Assembly: GCA_904501895.1 (NCBI GenBank)
Contig: CAJGCX010000110.1
Location: 1 to 5,563 of the forward strand
Origin: Clostridiaceae bacterium
Lineage (GTDB): Bacteria; Bacillota; Clostridia; Oscillospirales; Acutalibacteraceae
DNA length: 5,563 bases
Direction of reading: 5' to 3'
The notes under the pieces: model-generated
The model's input: only the letters and a program-made list of their open reading frames with translations
Databases searched by the model: none
What the model was told of the DNA's origin: nothing
In this document: positions 1 through 5,275 of the stretch, piece after piece
How the letters are laid out: each line of letters starts with the position of its first letter
How positions within the stretch are numbered: position 1 is the stretch's first letter
Made by a program: the position numbers and the translations under genes

Positions 1-685
1 CACTACCAGAGAAAACTGATGACCAGTTGTTAGGTGGGATTCCGTCACCCTTACCTTTTCTGAATATGTAATAATCCTGATATTTCTTGTCACCTGCAAG
101 AGCCTTCTGGAACCATTCGTGTTCATCAGATGTATGGTTAACGACAAGGTCCATAACAAGCTTCATACCACGCTTATGAATTTCGTGGAGCATAAGGTCA
201 AAATCTTCCATTGTGCCGAATTCAGTCATAATCTTGCGATAGTCACGGATATCATAACCCATATCGTCGTTTGGTGAATCGTAAATAGGGCTGAGCCAGA
301 GTACATCAACACCTAAATCCTTAAGGTAATCAAGCTTTGAGATAATACCCTGCAAGTCACCGATACCGTCACCGTTTGAGTCCATAAATGAACGAGGATA
401 AATCTGATAAATAACAGATTCCTTCCACCATTTTGGGTCAACCTCGTTTTTAGTAATAACCTTTTCAGGTGTATAGCTTAAAAGCTTACAAAGATATTCA
501 ACAGTTTCCATTGGGAATTTATCACCAAGAAGCTTTGGAATAGCGCTGAGCTTCATTTTACCAACCAACGGATTGTGGATAACTGCACCAGGAATACCTG
601 TATGATATGCAACCATTTCAATAAGGTCGTTACCGACAGGAGTATTCAAAACATCCTTGAGTGTGCTATTAGGAGTAATTTTCAT
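1..685 (-). CDS. GH13 alpha-glucosidase (oligo-1,6-glucosidase type), N-terminal part, cut by window edge
   Basis: Only the first 228 residues are present; the gene continues past the left edge. From residue 85 it reads as a GH13 TIM barrel of the oligo-1,6-glucosidase/alpha-glucosidase group. The barrel start is KWWKESVIYQIYPRSF (85-100). A DSNGDGIGD calcium-type loop follows (102-110), then LWLSPIYDSPNDDMGYDI (129-146). Conserved region I is DLVVNHTS (179-186, with D179, N183 and H184), and the NNWSSVFSGS segment (219-228) is typical of this group. The catalytic Asp and Glu lie beyond the window. The family hydrolyses terminal alpha-glucosidic bonds in malto- or isomalto-oligosaccharides, so a cytoplasmic role in starch or dextrin breakdown is inferred; no signal peptide is seen. 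The ATG at 685 has AAAGGAAAGA just upstream (691-700). Residues 1-84 are an extra domain absent from typical members, which begin near WWK. Exact substrate is uncertain; trehalose-6-phosphate hydrolase is a close relative. Confidence 0.93.
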   Translation of the reverse strand, partial: MKITPNSTLKDVLNTPVGNDLIEMVAYHTGIPGAVIHNPLVGKMKLSAIPKLLGDKFPMETVEYLCKLLSYTPEKVITKNEVDPKWWKESVIYQIYPRSFMDSNGDGIGDLQGIISKLDYLKDLGVDVLWLSPIYDSPNDDMGYDIRDYRKIMTEFGTMEDFDLMLHEIHKRGMKLVMDLVVNHTSDEHEWFQKALAGDKKYQDYYIFRKGKGDGIPPNNWSSVFSGS

Positions 686-725
686 TTAAATCTTTCCTTT
701 CAGATTAAAAGAATATAACTTTAAT

Positions 726-754
726 ATTATACTATACAATGTTTTAAATTTCAA
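726..754 (-). promoter_or_regulatory. Sigma-A promoter of the GH13 gene
   Basis: Read on the minus strand, a -35 box TTGAAA (754-749) and a perfect -10 box TATAAT (731-726) are separated by exactly 17 bp. The ATG follows about 40 nt downstream at 685. The -35 overlaps the 8-bp palindrome CAATATTG (752-759), a possible operator. No catabolite-repression (cre) consensus was found by eye. Confidence 0.75.
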
Positions 755-766
755 TATTGGAAAATG

Positions 767-795
767 TTGAATTGCTTCTGTTTTTATGTTATTAT
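767..795 (+). promoter_or_regulatory. Sigma-A promoter (extended -10) of the secreted-protein gene
   Basis: TTGAAT (767-772) and TATTAT (790-795) are separated by 17 bp. A TG at 787-788 makes an extended -10 (TGTTATTAT). The start codon at 835 lies about 40 nt downstream. This promoter is back-to-back with that of the GH13 gene; the two -35 boxes are only 12 bp apart, so one bound protein could affect both. Confidence 0.72.
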
Positions 796-820
796 GCAAA
801 TAAGCACATAAAATAACACA

Positions 821-825
821 AAGGA
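821..825 (+). promoter_or_regulatory. Ribosome binding site that favours the ATG at 835
   Basis: AAGGA ends directly against the ATG at 826, which leaves no spacer for that codon. It is 9 nt from the second in-frame ATG at 835, which also gives a textbook signal peptide start (MKRFLS). The start at 835 is therefore preferred. Confidence 0.7.
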
Positions 826-834
826 ATGATTATA

Positions 835-1926
835 ATGAAAAGATTTTTAAGTATTACACTTGCAGTAGTTATGCTTTTTTGCTCAATGGCTGTGTCCTCA
901 AGTGCAATCAGTGATAATTTTGTGACAACACAGAGCTTTGCTGACGGAATTGTAAACATCTTTTATGCAATAAAAAATACATTTTTTGAATTTTTAGGAT
1001 ATCTTGACGGTGACAAGAGAGTTGCTTATGAGGATTATACCGAATATCCTTGTGAGGTGCCGGGACTCGAAGATGATTTTGTACCACAGGGAATCTGCTT
1101 TGTTGAAAATATGGGAATGTTTGCAATAAGTGGTTATATGCCTGAGGATGCAAACGGAAATGAACAGTTTTCAAGAATTTATTTTGTAAATCCTGAAACA
1201 AAGGAAAGCAAAATGTTTATTATTGACTCATTTACAGGTCACGCAGGTGGAATTGCCTGTGACGGAAATGATTTATGGATTTCATCAGGTGGCAGTGCTT
1301 CTTCAAACGGTAAAATCTATCACTTTACACTTGATATGTTTACAGGTGAAAATGGCTCATCAGTAAATTATGACGGATATTTTTCAGTGCCTGTAAAGGG
1401 CTCTGTGCTTTATTGTGACGGAGAAAAGCTCTGGGTTACTGAATTTTATAACAATGACAAGGATAGCAACAAGGTAAACGAGGAGCATCATTACGGCTCA
1501 AATCACGCTTGGAGCTGTGGATATGATTTGCCAATTGAGGTTGATTATTCTCAAAAGGAAAAATTGACTCCCGATGTTGTGCTTTCTGTTCCTGATAAGG
1601 TTCAGGGAATGGCAATAACAAATGACGGTGAGGTTGTTTTCAGCACATCCTACGGCAGAAGAAATAACTCAAAAATGCAGGTTTTTGAAAATTACAGTGA
1701 ATGGGACACAAATACCGTAAATGTATTTGATAAGGATGTCACTCTTTACGTTGCAAAGAAAAAGAACAGAGTGGTAAGCTTTAAAATGCCAACATTAATG
1801 GAAGGTGCTGATTATTACAACGGTAAGCTTTATATTATCTTTGAATCAGGTGCAAAATCCTATGCTGATGCAAAGGAAATCAACAAGGATATATGGGAAA
1901 TGGACATTGATGCAATAATCGGTTAA
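835..1926 (+). CDS. Secreted beta-propeller-like protein of unknown function
   Basis: This encodes 363 residues from the preferred ATG at 835; an in-frame ATG at 826 would add three. A Sec signal peptide is evident: MKR, a hydrophobic core at about 4-20, and a likely cleavage after SSSA (residue 24). Cys16 lacks a proper lipobox, so a lipoprotein is unlikely. The mature part has at least five similar units, each with a short hydrophobic strand, a Gly turn and a second strand. They are near 82-102 (DFVPQGICF), 135-153 (GHAGGIACDGNDLWISSGG), 188-205 (KGSVLYCDGEKLWVTEF), 255-275 (KVQGMAITNDGEVVFSTSYG) and 323-340. This spacing resembles beta-propeller blades of the NHL/YVTN kind. No catalytic motif, sortase signal or anchor domain was recognised. 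It is monocistronic as far as can be seen, with its own promoter. I do not know its function. A surface or extracellular binding protein or a lactonase-like fold are possibilities only. Confidence 0.88.
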   Translation: MKRFLSITLAVVMLFCSMAVSSSAISDNFVTTQSFADGIVNIFYAIKNTFFEFLGYLDGDKRVAYEDYTEYPCEVPGLEDDFVPQGICFVENMGMFAISGYMPEDANGNEQFSRIYFVNPETKESKMFIIDSFTGHAGGIACDGNDLWISSGGSASSNGKIYHFTLDMFTGENGSSVNYDGYFSVPVKGSVLYCDGEKLWVTEFYNNDKDSNKVNEEHHYGSNHAWSCGYDLPIEVDYSQKEKLTPDVVLSVPDKVQGMAITNDGEVVFSTSYGRRNNSKMQVFENYSEWDTNTVNVFDKDVTLYVAKKKNRVVSFKMPTLMEGADYYNGKLYIIFESGAKSYADAKEINKDIWEMDIDAIIG

Positions 1927-1934
1927 CTCACTTG

Positions 1935-1963
1935 TTGACTTTTTTAAAATGCAAGAGTATAAT
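1935..1963 (+). promoter_or_regulatory. Sigma-A promoter driving the transporter leader
   Basis: TTGACT (1935-1940) and a perfect TATAAT (1958-1963) are separated by exactly 17 bp, the best promoter in the window. It starts only 8 nt after the stop codon of the preceding gene. Transcription is predicted to begin near 1969-1971, giving a leader of about 165 nt before the transporter ATG at 2137. Confidence 0.82.
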
Positions 1964-1968
1964 CAAAT

Positions 1969-2098
1969 TGTCAATCCGAATAAGTGGTGGAGTCTGTCAT
2001 AGAATTTTTTAAAATTCTATTTGTTTAGGGTTGATTTGGTTATAGGTTTTTACTTTTTCCAACTATTGACAGAACTCTTTTCAGGGTTCTGTTTTTTT
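1969..2098 (+). ncRNA. Structured 5' leader: candidate riboswitch or transcription attenuator
   Basis: The leader lies between a promoter and an intrinsic terminator that precedes the transporter gene. Pairings visible by eye: TGTCAAT (1969-1975) with ATTGACA (2065-2071), 7 bp, would close a domain of about 100 nt. TCTGTCA (1993-1999) with TGACAGA (2067-2073), also 7 bp, is an alternative. An AT-rich hairpin has arms 1999-2008 and 2011-2020, and a weak ATAG/CTAT hairpin lies at 2042-2066. Both long-range pairings share bases with the 5' arm of the terminator (2069-2078), so they are mutually exclusive with it. G-rich unpaired stretches (GTGGTGGAG at 1984-1992, TAGGGTTG at 2026-2033) could form the binding core. 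I do not recognise a known class. A plain terminator of the upstream gene is the alternative reading. Confidence 0.6.
2069..2098 (+). terminator. Intrinsic terminator in the transporter leader (attenuator)
   Basis: Arms 2069-2078 (ACAGAACTCT) and 2083-2092 (AGGGTTCTGT) form a 10-bp stem with one G-U pair and a TTTC loop, followed directly by a run of seven T (2092-2098). It ends 38 nt before the transporter ATG, and no convincing promoter lies between, so the transporter mRNA must read through it. It may also end transcripts of the secreted-protein gene, which has no other clear terminator. Confidence 0.85.
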
Positions 2099-2124
2099 GT
2101 GCAGACTTATATATTTTTCACTCC

Positions 2125-2130
2125 GGAGGT
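2125..2130 (+). promoter_or_regulatory. Strong ribosome binding site of the transporter gene
   Basis: GGAGGT lies 6 nt before the ATG at 2137. It is part of the palindrome CTCCGGAG (2121-2128), which is too tight to fold as a hairpin by itself. Confidence 0.85.
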
Positions 2131-2136
2131 ACTATT

Positions 2137-3510
2137 ATGAGTCCTATCACAATCACGGCTTTGGTTATTTTTTCACTGACATATATTCTTATGTTAGCCT
2201 TTCAGAAAATAAGACCGTACATAACCGTAACATCTGCTTTGATTTTCGTTGCCCTTGGAATTATTGCCTCTGCTAATCCCACATTATTTGGTGATGGCTT
2301 TTTCGCAGTTAACGATGGTACATTCACCTATGGAATTGCCGATGCATTAGGTGAGGTTGACTGGAATGTTATTATGATGATTGCAGGTACAATGGGTACT
2401 GTTTATCTTTTCATAGAGTCAAAAATGCCACAGCTTATGTCAGACATTCTGATTTCAAAAATGCCAAATGTGAAGCTTACTGTTGTTGCACTTTCACTTT
2501 TCGCAGGTATCGTTTCAGCATTTGTTGATAACGTTGCAACTGTTCTTATGATTGCTCCTGTTGCTCTTGCTTTCTGCAAAAAGATTAACATCTCCCCTGT
2601 TCCGTCAATTATCTGTATTGCAGTTTCTTCAAATCTTCAGGGCGCTGCGACACTTGTTGGTGATACAACATCCATTCTCCTTGCGAAGCAGGCAAACCTT
2701 GACTTTTCTGATTTCTTTGTTCACGATGGACATATTGGTATGTTCTGGGTTGTTCAGGCAGGTGCAATTGCAAGTGCATTTATCATTTACTTTATGTTCC
2801 GTAAGGAAAATGCAAAAATTGAATTTACATCAAGAACAGTTGTTGAGGACAAATTCCCAACATTCTTACTTGTTGGTACAGTTGTTGCTCTTATTGCAGT
2901 TTCGTTTATCCCATATAAGGACAATGCAGCAGAAGGTCAGTTCTACAAGCCTGACATTACAAATGGCATTATCTGTATTGCATTCTTCCTTGTAGGTCTT
3001 TTAAGAGAAATTTTTATAAAGAAAAACAAGGAAATCTTAAAGAATTCACTTAAGGAAATTGACTGGTTTACAATCGTTCTTCTTACAGGACTTTTCGTTG
3101 TAATCGGTGGTATTAAAAACGCAGGTGTTATTGATATTATTGGTAGCGCTATTGCAAGTATCGGTGCAGGCTCACCATTCTTAATTTACACAATTATTGT
3201 CTGGATGTCAGTTATCCTTTCTGCTTTTATCGACAACATTCCGTACACAGCAACAATGCTTTCAATTGTTCCTGTTATTGCTGAAAGCATCGGTATGGAG
3301 CCTATACTTCTTTATTACGGACTTCTTTGTGGTGCGACTCTTGGTGGTAACCTTACTCCAATCGGTGCTTCTGCAAATATCGCAGGTATCGGTATTCTCC
3401 GTAAGGAAGGATATGAGGTTAAGAGCACAACCTTTATGAAATACGGTGTGCCATTTACTATGGCAGCAGTTATTACAGGATATATTCTTTTATGGGTTAT
3501 CTGGAGATAA
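2137..3510 (+). CDS. Ion transporter of the ArsB/NhaD (IT) superfamily
   Basis: This 457-residue integral membrane protein has about 11-12 hydrophobic segments, the first near residues 5-22 and the last near 439-456. It shows the two-fold internal repeat of the ion transporter superfamily (ArsB, NhaD, SLC13/CitMHS). DWNVIMMIAGTMG (75-87) matches DWFTIVLLTGLFV (309-321). SAFVDNVATVLMIAPV (127-142) matches SAFIDNIPYTATMLSIVPV (362-380). GAATLVGDTTS (169-179) matches GATLGGNLTPIGASAN (399-414). The paired Asp-Asn motifs D131-N132 and D366-N367 and the GGNLTPIGASAN loop are the hallmarks, probably lining the transport site. The family includes Na+/H+ antiporters, arsenite exporters and dicarboxylate carriers; the sequence alone does not decide between them. 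No arsR or arsC neighbour favours arsenite. Expression appears to be controlled by the leader terminator at 2069-2098. It is a single-gene transcript ending at the hairpin at 3530-3562. Confidence 0.9.
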   Translation: MSPITITALVIFSLTYILMLAFQKIRPYITVTSALIFVALGIIASANPTLFGDGFFAVNDGTFTYGIADALGEVDWNVIMMIAGTMGTVYLFIESKMPQLMSDILISKMPNVKLTVVALSLFAGIVSAFVDNVATVLMIAPVALAFCKKINISPVPSIICIAVSSNLQGAATLVGDTTSILLAKQANLDFSDFFVHDGHIGMFWVVQAGAIASAFIIYFMFRKENAKIEFTSRTVVEDKFPTFLLVGTVVALIAVSFIPYKDNAAEGQFYKPDITNGIICIAFFLVGLLREIFIKKNKEILKNSLKEIDWFTIVLLTGLFVVIGGIKNAGVIDIIGSAIASIGAGSPFLIYTIIVWMSVILSAFIDNIPYTATMLSIVPVIAESIGMEPILLYYGLLCGATLGGNLTPIGASANIAGIGILRKEGYEVKSTTFMKYGVPFTMAAVITGYILLWVIWR

Positions 3511-3529
3511 CAAAATTCAAAGTAACGTT

Positions 3530-3562
3530 AAAGCCGGGCTTAGCAGTCCGGCTTTTAATTTT
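3530..3562 (+). terminator. Intrinsic terminator after the transporter gene
   Basis: AAAGCCGGGCT (3530-3540) pairs with AGTCCGGCTTT (3545-3555). The stem is 11 bp with one G-T wobble and a TAGC loop, followed by TTTTAATTTT. It lies 20 nt after the transporter stop and between two convergent genes. The stem is symmetric, so it may also slow minus-strand transcripts from spoIVB, although the T-run on that side is poor. Confidence 0.88.
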
Positions 3563-3583
3563 ACTTAAGATATTGTAAGTTTT

Positions 3584-4657
3584 TTAAGACGCTTCTTTAA
3601 TATTTGGTACAGCTTGATTATTGGAAACATCAACCATTCTCTCTGCAAAAATTGCATAACCTTGCTTTGGATTATTTACAAACACGTGCGTTACTGCACC
3701 TACGAGCATACCATTCTGAATTATAGGACTACCACTCATTCCCTGAACAATTCCACCTGTTTTATTAAGCAAATCCTTGTCCGTAATTCTTATTATCATA
3801 TCCTTATTGACAGATGATGAATTTGAATAAATTTTTACAATTTCAATTTCATATATCTGCGGTTTTGAATCTGCTAAAGTGCAGATAATATTTGCCTTTC
3901 CTTTCTCAACTTCCGTTTTAAAGGCAACGGGGATTTCTTCAGTCTTATTTATATCAGAATATCCGTAAATTCCCGTTTCATCATTTAAAAACAACTCGCC
4001 TGTTTCCTTTCCGGTAAAAACGCCGCACAATTCTCCTACCTTACCGAATGTGCTTTTACTCAGGCTACTCAGCTTTACCTCTGCCATTACACCTGATTTT
4101 ATCGGCATTATTTCATTAGTGTCAATATCGTAAATAGGATGTCCGAGACCTGCAAAGGTATTATTCTTTCTATTGTAAAAGGTTACTGTACCAAGACCCG
4201 CTGTACTATCTCTTACCCAAAGACCTGCACAATATTTATTACTATCCTTTTCAAGGACAGTCTGAAAACTAATATTGATTATTTTGTTTTTTCTTAAAAC
4301 TGACATCTGTATTTTTTCACCCTTACTTTTTTGCAAAAGCTTTGAAAAATGAGATGACGAAGTAACACTTATATCATTAACCGTTTTAATTATATCCCCT
4401 GTTTTTAATCCTGAAATTTTTGCAGGACAGACTGTGCCTGTTTCAGTTTCAATCTCCTCAAAATCAACAATTATGACACCGTCTGTGTATAGCTTTATTC
4501 CGAATAATTCTCCTCCAGGTACAACGTATTGCCTTTTTATATTATTAAGCGCAGTTACATTTTCAGGTGTTCTTTTTGCATCTATATAAAAAATTGAAAA
4601 TAAAATAATTGAAATTGATATAGTTAAAATTAAAGCTTTCTTTATAAATTTTTGCAA
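3584..4657 (-). CDS. spoIVB: SpoIVB serine peptidase (family S55), sporulation checkpoint protease
   Basis: This 357-residue protein has a basic N-terminus and one hydrophobic segment (about 8-25), acting as a signal or membrane anchor. A PDZ domain follows (about 47-133, including SGLKTGDIIKTVND), then the S55 peptidase domain. Catalytic residues by alignment with the Bacillus subtilis enzyme (H236, D363, S378) are H173 in GLGHPI, D293 in RITDKDLL and S308 in GIVQGMSGSPIIQ; AVTHVFVNNPKQGYAI (321-336) is also conserved. In B. subtilis the forespore secretes SpoIVB into the intermembrane space, where it cuts SpoIVFA and so triggers pro-sigma-K processing in the mother cell. That role is known from the family and not shown here. 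It is shorter than the Bacillus protein (about 425), mainly between anchor and PDZ. The start codon is TTG, chosen because a near-perfect ribosome binding site precedes it and no ATG is suitably placed. A CAAATTA at 4692-4686 faintly resembles a sigma-G -10, but no good -35 was found. Confidence 0.95.
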   Translation of the reverse strand: MQKFIKKALILTISISIILFSIFYIDAKRTPENVTALNNIKRQYVVPGGELFGIKLYTDGVIIVDFEEIETETGTVCPAKISGLKTGDIIKTVNDISVTSSSHFSKLLQKSKGEKIQMSVLRKNKIINISFQTVLEKDSNKYCAGLWVRDSTAGLGTVTFYNRKNNTFAGLGHPIYDIDTNEIMPIKSGVMAEVKLSSLSKSTFGKVGELCGVFTGKETGELFLNDETGIYGYSDINKTEEIPVAFKTEVEKGKANIICTLADSKPQIYEIEIVKIYSNSSSVNKDMIIRITDKDLLNKTGGIVQGMSGSPIIQNGMLVGAVTHVFVNNPKQGYAIFAERMVDVSNNQAVPNIKEAS

Positions 4658-4660
4658 ATT

Positions 4661-4669
4661 ATCACCTCC
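4661..4669 (-). promoter_or_regulatory. Ribosome binding site that fixes the TTG start of spoIVB
   Basis: On the minus strand GGAGGTGAT (4669-4661) is complementary to the 3' end of 16S rRNA over nine bases. GGAGG lies 7 nt before the TTG at 4657-4655. This supports TTG as the true initiation codon. Confidence 0.85.
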
Positions 4670-4719
4670 GTGTTTTTCACACTAATAATTTGCCTTAAAT
4701 TTATAAAAATATATAAGGT

Positions 4720-4772
4720 AAAAAAATAACCTTACGGATGAATTTCACTAATAATGAAAATACCGTAAGGTT
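4720..4772 (-). terminator. Intrinsic terminator after the shikimate kinase homologue
   Basis: On the minus strand AACCTTACGG (4772-4763) pairs with CCGTAAGGTT (4737-4728) over 10 bp. TTTCA/TGAAA pairing inside the long loop extends the stem, and TTATTTTTTT (about 4729-4720) follows. It begins 5 nt after the stop codon at 4778 and separates the pfkA/shikimate-kinase transcript from spoIVB. Confidence 0.85.
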
Positions 4773-4777
4773 AGATT

Positions 4778-5272
4778 TTATTTAATTAAATTACAAATTT
4801 TTTCAACAGTTTGTTCCACGTTTGAATTATTCAAATCAAGAATATAATCTGCATATTTTTCATACAAAGGATATCTCTGATTAAATATATCGTCAATGGT
4901 CTGTGACTTTTCAGCAGCAACACCACGAGTGCTGATATTATCAAGTCGATTTTTAATTTCAGGAAGTGAAACATTAAGAAAGAAAATTTTTCCGTTTTCC
5001 TTAAGATGCTTCATTGATTCTTCCCTGAAAACAACGCTGCCACCTGTTGCAATAACTGAATTATCACAATCTAATGATTTAACTGCCTCTGCTTCACAAT
5101 CAAGAAATTTCTCAATCCCGTCAGAGTCAATAATAGACTGCAAAAGTCTTTTTTCACGCTGTTGAATAATCAAATCGGTATCAACAAATCCGATACCAAG
5201 TGTTTTTGCTAGTATAACACCGACTGTACTTTTACCACAGCCGGGCATACCGATAAGGATTATATTGGACAT
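4778..5272 (-). CDS. aroK: Shikimate kinase homologue (P-loop kinase, AroK family)
   Basis: Of normal length for the family, at 164 residues. Walker A is GMPGCGKST (8-16). FVDTD (29-33) supplies the Mg2+/shikimate Asp pair D31 and D33. The substrate-binding ATGG motif is at 75-78. The lid arginine is probably R116 in STRGVAAE, and the late QRYPLYEKYAD (132-142) carries R133. The family transfers phosphate from ATP to shikimate in the chorismate pathway, in the cytoplasm. One key difference is that the usual GE..FR..E motif reads GIEKFLDCE (52-60), so the arginine that holds the shikimate carboxylate (R58 in the Mycobacterium tuberculosis enzyme) is leucine L57. The lid also lacks the common RPLL sequence. 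The ATG lies 3 nt after the pfkA stop and has no visible Shine-Dalgarno, so translation is probably coupled to pfkA. A kinase acting on a different small hydroxylated substrate cannot be excluded. Confidence 0.85.
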   Translation of the reverse strand: MSNIILIGMPGCGKSTVGVILAKTLGIGFVDTDLIIQQREKRLLQSIIDSDGIEKFLDCEAEAVKSLDCDNSVIATGGSVVFREESMKHLKENGKIFFLNVSLPEIKNRLDNISTRGVAAEKSQTIDDIFNQRYPLYEKYADYILDLNNSNVEQTVEKICNLIK

Positions 5273-5275
5273 AGC

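Noticed and set aside
826..834. ATG at 826 as the start of the secreted protein
   Set aside because: AAGGA abuts it directly, leaving no spacer. The ATG at 835 has a 9-nt spacing and gives a standard signal peptide.
908..1201. Minus-strand open frame of 97 codons opposite the secreted-protein gene
   Set aside because: It has no ribosome binding site, its composition is unlike a real protein (rich in His, Gln and Phe), and it lies opposite a gene with a clear signal peptide and repeats.
1999..2020. Perfect AT-rich inverted repeat with 10-base arms, considered as the terminator of the secreted-protein gene
   Set aside because: The stem is almost all A-T, the following TTTGTTTAGGG is a poor T-run, and it lies inside the transcript made from the promoter at 1935-1963. 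It fits better as a hairpin of the leader.
2100..2120. TATATA at about 2109-2114 as a second promoter for the transporter
   Set aside because: There is no acceptable -35 at the right distance; the region upstream is the terminator stem and T-run.
2552..2995. Open frame of 147 codons on the plus strand inside the transporter gene
   Set aside because: It is a +1-type shadow of the transporter gene, rich in Leu, Ser and Gln, with no ribosome binding site, and the transporter frame there is clearly conserved.
2137..3510. Calling the transporter an arsenite exporter (arsB)
   Set aside because: Family similarity alone does not give the substrate, and no arsR, arsC or arsenical regulatory gene is nearby.
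4686..4692. CAAATTA as a sigma-G -10 box for spoIVB
   Set aside because: Only a partial match, with no convincing -35 at 16-18 bp spacing, in very AT-rich sequence. Mentioned in the gene entry but not called as a feature.
4896..5165. Plus-strand open frame of 89 codons opposite the shikimate kinase homologue
   Set aside because: It lies antisense to conserved kinase motifs, and there is no promoter or ribosome binding site.
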